Assembly: GCA_030017825.1 (NCBI GenBank)
Contig: JASEGW010000061.1
Span: 1-8,552 of the forward strand
Source of the DNA: a bacterium
GTDB lineage: Bacteria > UBA9089 > JAHJRX01
DNA length: 8,552 nucleotides
Direction of reading: 5' to 3'
Each line of letters opens with the position of its first letter. Position 1 is the first letter of the stretch. The position numbers were made by a program, and so were the translations under genes. Under the pieces are notes generated by a model that did no database searches, was not told the origin of the DNA, and was given only the letters and a program-made list of their open reading frames with translations. Shown here in pieces: positions 5,874 through 8,552 of the stretch.

Positions 5874-7165
5874 TCTAATTTATACATTACTAAACCTGTT
5901 AAAAGTTTAGGATAAAAATAGGTAGATTTTTGAGGCATTAGCACTCCTAAATAAGCAATTTTTTCAACCTCTTCTATCTTAGTTGGCGTTACAAATAAAG
6001 CTAATTTATATTTTCCTTCTTTGACCAGATTTACAGCCTCTTCTTTGCTTCTAGCGTAGCTTATCTTTTGCTCCATTTCTTCTTCTTCTTTGATTCCCAA
6101 AACATTATGAATTAAAGTATGCTGCAAGACAGAAACAGCTAAATGATTTAATTGAGGAGGTTGCTCTTTAGGAGATAGCCTATCAATTAGATTTAAGTTT
6201 TTTAAAGTTAAAAGGTAAAACTCATTTTCTGCAAACAAGCCAAAAATGTGATTAGAGCCTTCATTTTCTTTTAATTTGTGGGATAAAGAAGGAAGATGAG
6301 GGCAGCTTTCTATATGAAAATATTTTTTTATGGTATTTCTTATAGAGTTAAATTCCATACCGTTAAAATTAAAAATTAGACGATGGGTAGGTAAAATAGT
6401 TAAACCTTTATTTAAAATATTTGTAAAATACGACATGATATAATTTCTTGGGTCATTATCATTAATTTCAATGCCTTCGTTTTCTAACTGTTTTTTATAA
6501 TTCAGAGCAGTTTGATAGCGGTGATGACCATCAGCAATAAATATTTTTTTATTTTTCATACCTTCTTGTATCTTTCTTATAGTTTCTTCATTGTTTATTC
6601 TCCATACTTTATGCCTTATTTGGTCCTCAAAAATTATGTCGATAAAAGGAGCTTTGTTTTCTATAAAATTATTGATTAAATCAGGAATATCTTGATCTTG
6701 GTATAAAGAAAATATTTGACTGATATGAGCTTTGCAATTACTCAATAAGCTTAGCCTATCTTTGATTGGCTTACTATGTGTTCTTTCATGAGGAAGAATT
6801 TTTTGGGAAGAGAATTCTTCTAATTTCATTAGACCTATAAAACCAGTTACTTCTTTTTGAATATTATCAATAGTGTAGACTTTTTGATAGATATAAAAAT
6901 AAGGTTTTCTATCTTGAGTAAGGTATTTTTCTTTAAGCCATTTTTTTAAATATGTAGTAGCTCTAGTATATTTATTGTTAATATTGTTATCATTATGAAG
7001 GTCTATGCCTTTATCTATATGAATAATATTAAAGGGATGATTATTATGATATCTTCCCTGATCTTTTTTAGAAATAACATCATAAGGAGGAGCCACAACC
7101 TGAGTAAGATCGGAAATCTTTTCTTGATTATACACAATTCCCTTAAATGGTTTTACTTCTAACAT
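5870..7165 (-). CDS. DUF1015 family protein
   Basis: A cytoplasmic protein of 431 residues, the usual length for DUF1015. Blocks seen, numbered from the ATG at 7165: MLEVKPFKGIVYN (1-13), APPYDVIS (25-32), HERTHSKPIKDRLSLL (126-141), FIADGHHRYQTALNY (209-223), LPTHRL (258-263) and a C-terminal MPQKSTYFYPKLLTG (410-424). The GHHRY motif recalls the GxHR motif of the ParB/sulfiredoxin superfamily, to which the ADP-dependent serine kinase SerK belongs; whether DUF1015 is a kinase is not established. An in-frame ATG at 7186 gives seven extra residues but has no ribosome-binding site, whereas AAGAGAG lies about seven bases before the ATG at 7165 and the family normally begins at PF(R/K)G. It is expressed from its own divergent promoter. 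No serA/serC neighbour is in the window. Confidence 0.9.
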   Translation of the reverse strand: MLEVKPFKGIVYNQEKISDLTQVVAPPYDVISKKDQGRYHNNHPFNIIHIDKGIDLHNDNNINNKYTRATTYLKKWLKEKYLTQDRKPYFYIYQKVYTIDNIQKEVTGFIGLMKLEEFSSQKILPHERTHSKPIKDRLSLLSNCKAHISQIFSLYQDQDIPDLINNFIENKAPFIDIIFEDQIRHKVWRINNEETIRKIQEGMKNKKIFIADGHHRYQTALNYKKQLENEGIEINDNDPRNYIMSYFTNILNKGLTILPTHRLIFNFNGMEFNSIRNTIKKYFHIESCPHLPSLSHKLKENEGSNHIFGLFAENEFYLLTLKNLNLIDRLSPKEQPPQLNHLAVSVLQHTLIHNVLGIKEEEEMEQKISYARSKEEAVNLVKEGKYKLALFVTPTKIEEVEKIAYLGVLMPQKSTYFYPKLLTGLVMYKLD

Positions 7166-7216
7166 ATTAAACTCTCTTGGTTTCATTAAATTATTTAGTG
7201 TTTTTTTAAGTTAATT

Positions 7217-7245
7217 ATTATATAATAAGTATATATTGGCGTCAA
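7217..7245 (-). promoter_or_regulatory. near-consensus promoter for the DUF1015 gene
   Basis: On the minus strand, TTGACG (7245-7240) and a perfect TATAAT (7222-7217) are exactly 17 bases apart. Transcription would start near 7210, leaving a leader of about 45 bases to the ATG at 7165. Confidence 0.78.
7221..7226 (+). promoter_or_regulatory. -10 box of the PHP-domain gene, overlapping the divergent promoter
   Basis: TATAAT at 7221-7226 on the plus strand shares ATTATATAAT (7217-7226) with the minus-strand -10 box. No good -35 is found 16-18 bases upstream (only GTGTTT near 7198). Initiation near 7233 would give a leader of about 30 bases to the ATG at 7263. Confidence 0.5.
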
Positions 7246-7262
7246 ATAAAATAGGAAACACA

Positions 7263-8069
7263 ATGAAAATAACTGGCCTTTTTCATATCCATTCTAATTA
7301 TTCTTATGATGGAGAGCTCTCTTTAAAAGAAATTGTTTTACTTGCTGAAAAGTATAATTGTAAATTTGTGGTTCTGAATGAACATATTAATAAACTTACA
7401 CAAGAAAAATATAAAGAATTATTAAGCTATTGTCAACAACTATCAAATGAAAATTTTTGCTTAATGCCGGGCATAGAATTTACATGTTGCAATAATAAGG
7501 TACATATTTTAGCGCTAGGAATAAAAGATATTATTTTTGAAGATAATACTAAAAAAATATTAGATTTTATAAAAGCTCAAAATGGATTAGCTATATTGGC
7601 TCATCCTTACAGAAAAGAAGCTTTAAATCTAATCAAAGAGTTCATGTCTAAATTCGAGGGCATAGAAGTATGGAATGTGAGAGAAGATGGTAAAGGTATT
7701 CCTAAATATAAAAATATTAAGCTTTTAAAAGAATTAAGGAGCAAAGGATATAGTTTGTTAAGCTTTGGAGGATTAGATTTTCATAATTTAGAAGATTTTG
7801 GATTGGTAAAGACAGCGATTGAAGTTAATAGTATTACACAAAATAATTTACTAAAAGCTTTTAGAGAAGGTAATTTCTATATCAAAAAAGGCATTTTTGT
7901 TATTGACAGTCAGGGAAGTATAAAATACTTAGGAAAATACTTTTATAGATTCTGTCGCTTTTTTTATGCTTCTTTTAAAAATTTTGCTAAATTTATTGAA
8001 AAAATATTAAAAGTTTTAAGAATCGAGCCTCCGGCATTTATCTATAAAATAGTTCGCAAACTGTTTTAG
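7263..8069 (+). CDS. PHP-domain metal-dependent phosphoesterase
   Basis: A 268-residue protein with a complete PHP (polymerase and histidinol phosphatase) metal site: HIH at residues 8-10 followed by Asp16, Glu40-His41, Glu72 in PGIEF, His81, His114 in AHPYR, and Asp172-x-His174 in GGLDFH. These bind two or three metal ions and hydrolyse a phosphoester; the substrate is unknown. Residues 224-268 form a basic, aromatic-rich tail (FYRFCRFFYASFKNFAKF near 227-244) that is not part of the PHP core and may bind a membrane or nucleic acid. The ATG at 7263 has TAGGAA five bases upstream and the HIH motif follows at the normal distance; a TTG at 7236 in frame would add nine residues but overlaps the promoter region and is rejected. 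It is divergent from the DUF1015 gene. Confidence 0.9.
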   Translation: MKITGLFHIHSNYSYDGELSLKEIVLLAEKYNCKFVVLNEHINKLTQEKYKELLSYCQQLSNENFCLMPGIEFTCCNNKVHILALGIKDIIFEDNTKKILDFIKAQNGLAILAHPYRKEALNLIKEFMSKFEGIEVWNVREDGKGIPKYKNIKLLKELRSKGYSLLSFGGLDFHNLEDFGLVKTAIEVNSITQNNLLKAFREGNFYIKKGIFVIDSQGSIKYLGKYFYRFCRFFYASFKNFAKFIEKILKVLRIEPPAFIYKIVRKLF

Positions 8070-8075
8070 GTTTGC
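8056..8075 (+). terminator. weak hairpin across the PHP gene stop
   Basis: GCAAAC (8056-8061) and GTTTGC (8070-8075) form a 6-base stem with the stop codon in the loop. No T run follows on the plus strand, so a terminator role is doubtful. Confidence 0.2.
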
Positions 8076-8102
8076 ATTAAGGGTGATCTGCATAAAACTT
8101 AT

Positions 8103-8225
8103 CTAAATTTCTCTATCTTCATATAAACTAATGAATTTATTAAACATATCAGGATCAAAATTAATGCTTACAAATTCTTTACGCTTTTCAATAGCTTCTT
8201 TTTTATCAAGCGCTGGTCGGTATGG
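8103..8225 (-). pseudogene. C-terminal remnant of an HD-GYP-like domain protein
   Basis: On the minus strand an uninterrupted stretch reads PYRPALDKKEAIEK, then INFDPDMFNKFISLYEDREI and a TAG at 8103-8105, 40 residues in all. This matches the end of HD-GYP phosphodiesterase domains, where DRPYRPAL..EEA is followed about a dozen residues later by QFDP..V..FL. Upstream of the PY codons the similarity stops abruptly, and a TAA lies in frame at 8231-8229, so the start and catalytic HD and GYP residues are missing. The break coincides with the beginning of the transposase fragment on the other strand. Complete HD-GYP proteins hydrolyse cyclic di-GMP; this fragment cannot. Confidence 0.6.
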
Positions 8226-8552
8226 GGATTATGCATTGCAATCATAATGATTCTAATAATGTTTATGCTATAGACTCTACTTCTTTAAAAGTTTGTACAA
8301 ATAAACGTATATTTAACCATAAAGTTAATCTTGGTTTAGCTGAAAGAGGAAAGAATTCTCTTGGTTTCTTCTTTGGCTTTAAGTTACATGCTGTTTGTGA
8401 TTCTTTAGGAAAATTAGTTTCTCTTATGATTACTCCTGGTAATATAGATGACCGTAAATATGTATTAAAACTACTTAAAGGTCTTAAAGGAATTGCTATT
8501 GGTGATGCTAATTACATTTCTAAAGAACTAATAAAAACATTGTCAAAGCAAG
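8226..8552 (+). mobile_element. IS982-family transposase, truncated at its 5' end and cut by the window
   Basis: From about 8231 the plus strand encodes a DDE transposase core: VYAIDSTSLKVC (first catalytic Asp in DST), KVNLGLAERGKNSLGFFFG, FKLHAVCD, MITPGNIDDR and IAIGDANYISKEL (second Asp in GDxxY). This order is that of IS982-family transposases, which are about 290 residues long. The N-terminal region of roughly 100 residues, with the usual PRLS and SYNRF blocks, is absent because the bases to the left encode the HD-GYP remnant on the opposite strand. No terminal inverted repeat is seen at the left boundary. The reading frame is open to the window edge, so the third catalytic residue and the right end are outside. 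The missing 5' end implies a dead or rearranged copy. Confidence 0.82.

Overview
This is an AT-rich window (roughly 30% GC by eye) from what looks like an uncultivated, probably anaerobic, diderm-type bacterium. Two lipoproteins with TPR domains and a gene pair of the AmmeMemoRadiSam type support that reading. No 16S or universal marker is present, so I do not assign a phylum. Non-ATG starts are common: GTG at 1556 and 4394, TTG at 4830.

Layout. Positions 1-953 hold no intact gene. There is a decayed small membrane-protein gene (about 116-512), then about 440 bases of non-coding, palindrome-rich DNA that could be a mobile-element remnant or a structured RNA. A near-consensus promoter (954-982) starts a compact forward operon: an AMMECR1-domain protein (1010-1525), its partner radical SAM enzyme (1556-2539) and an ApbE-type FMN transferase (2526-3518) whose start lies inside the radical SAM gene. 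The third partner of the classical trio, Memo (protein B), is absent from the window.

Next is a DAK2-domain gene (3628-4173) that stops where the DAK2 fold should continue. Immediately after it, in another frame, lies the unmistakable C-terminal signature of a DegV protein (to 4240). I read this as the collapsed remnant of a DAK2-DegV fusion. Two TPR lipoprotein genes follow (4394-4741 and 4830-5873). The first is bracketed by two direct copies of a 30-base repeat that ends in a shared short reading frame.

The longer lipoprotein gene converges on a minus-strand DUF1015 gene (5870-7165), and the two stop codons share the palindrome TTAA. DUF1015 is divergent from a PHP-domain phosphoesterase gene (7263-8069). 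Both appear to be transcribed from one symmetrical promoter whose -10 boxes overlap in a 10-base palindrome (7217-7226).

The right end is scrambled: the last 40 codons of an HD-GYP-like protein on the minus strand (8103-8225) abut an IS982-family transposase fragment that lacks its N-terminal part and runs off the window. Overall, an ordinary core operon and a divergent pair sit in a neighbourhood with several gene ruins, repeats and one mobile-element scar. I see no CRISPR array, tRNA, rRNA or recognisable defence system.
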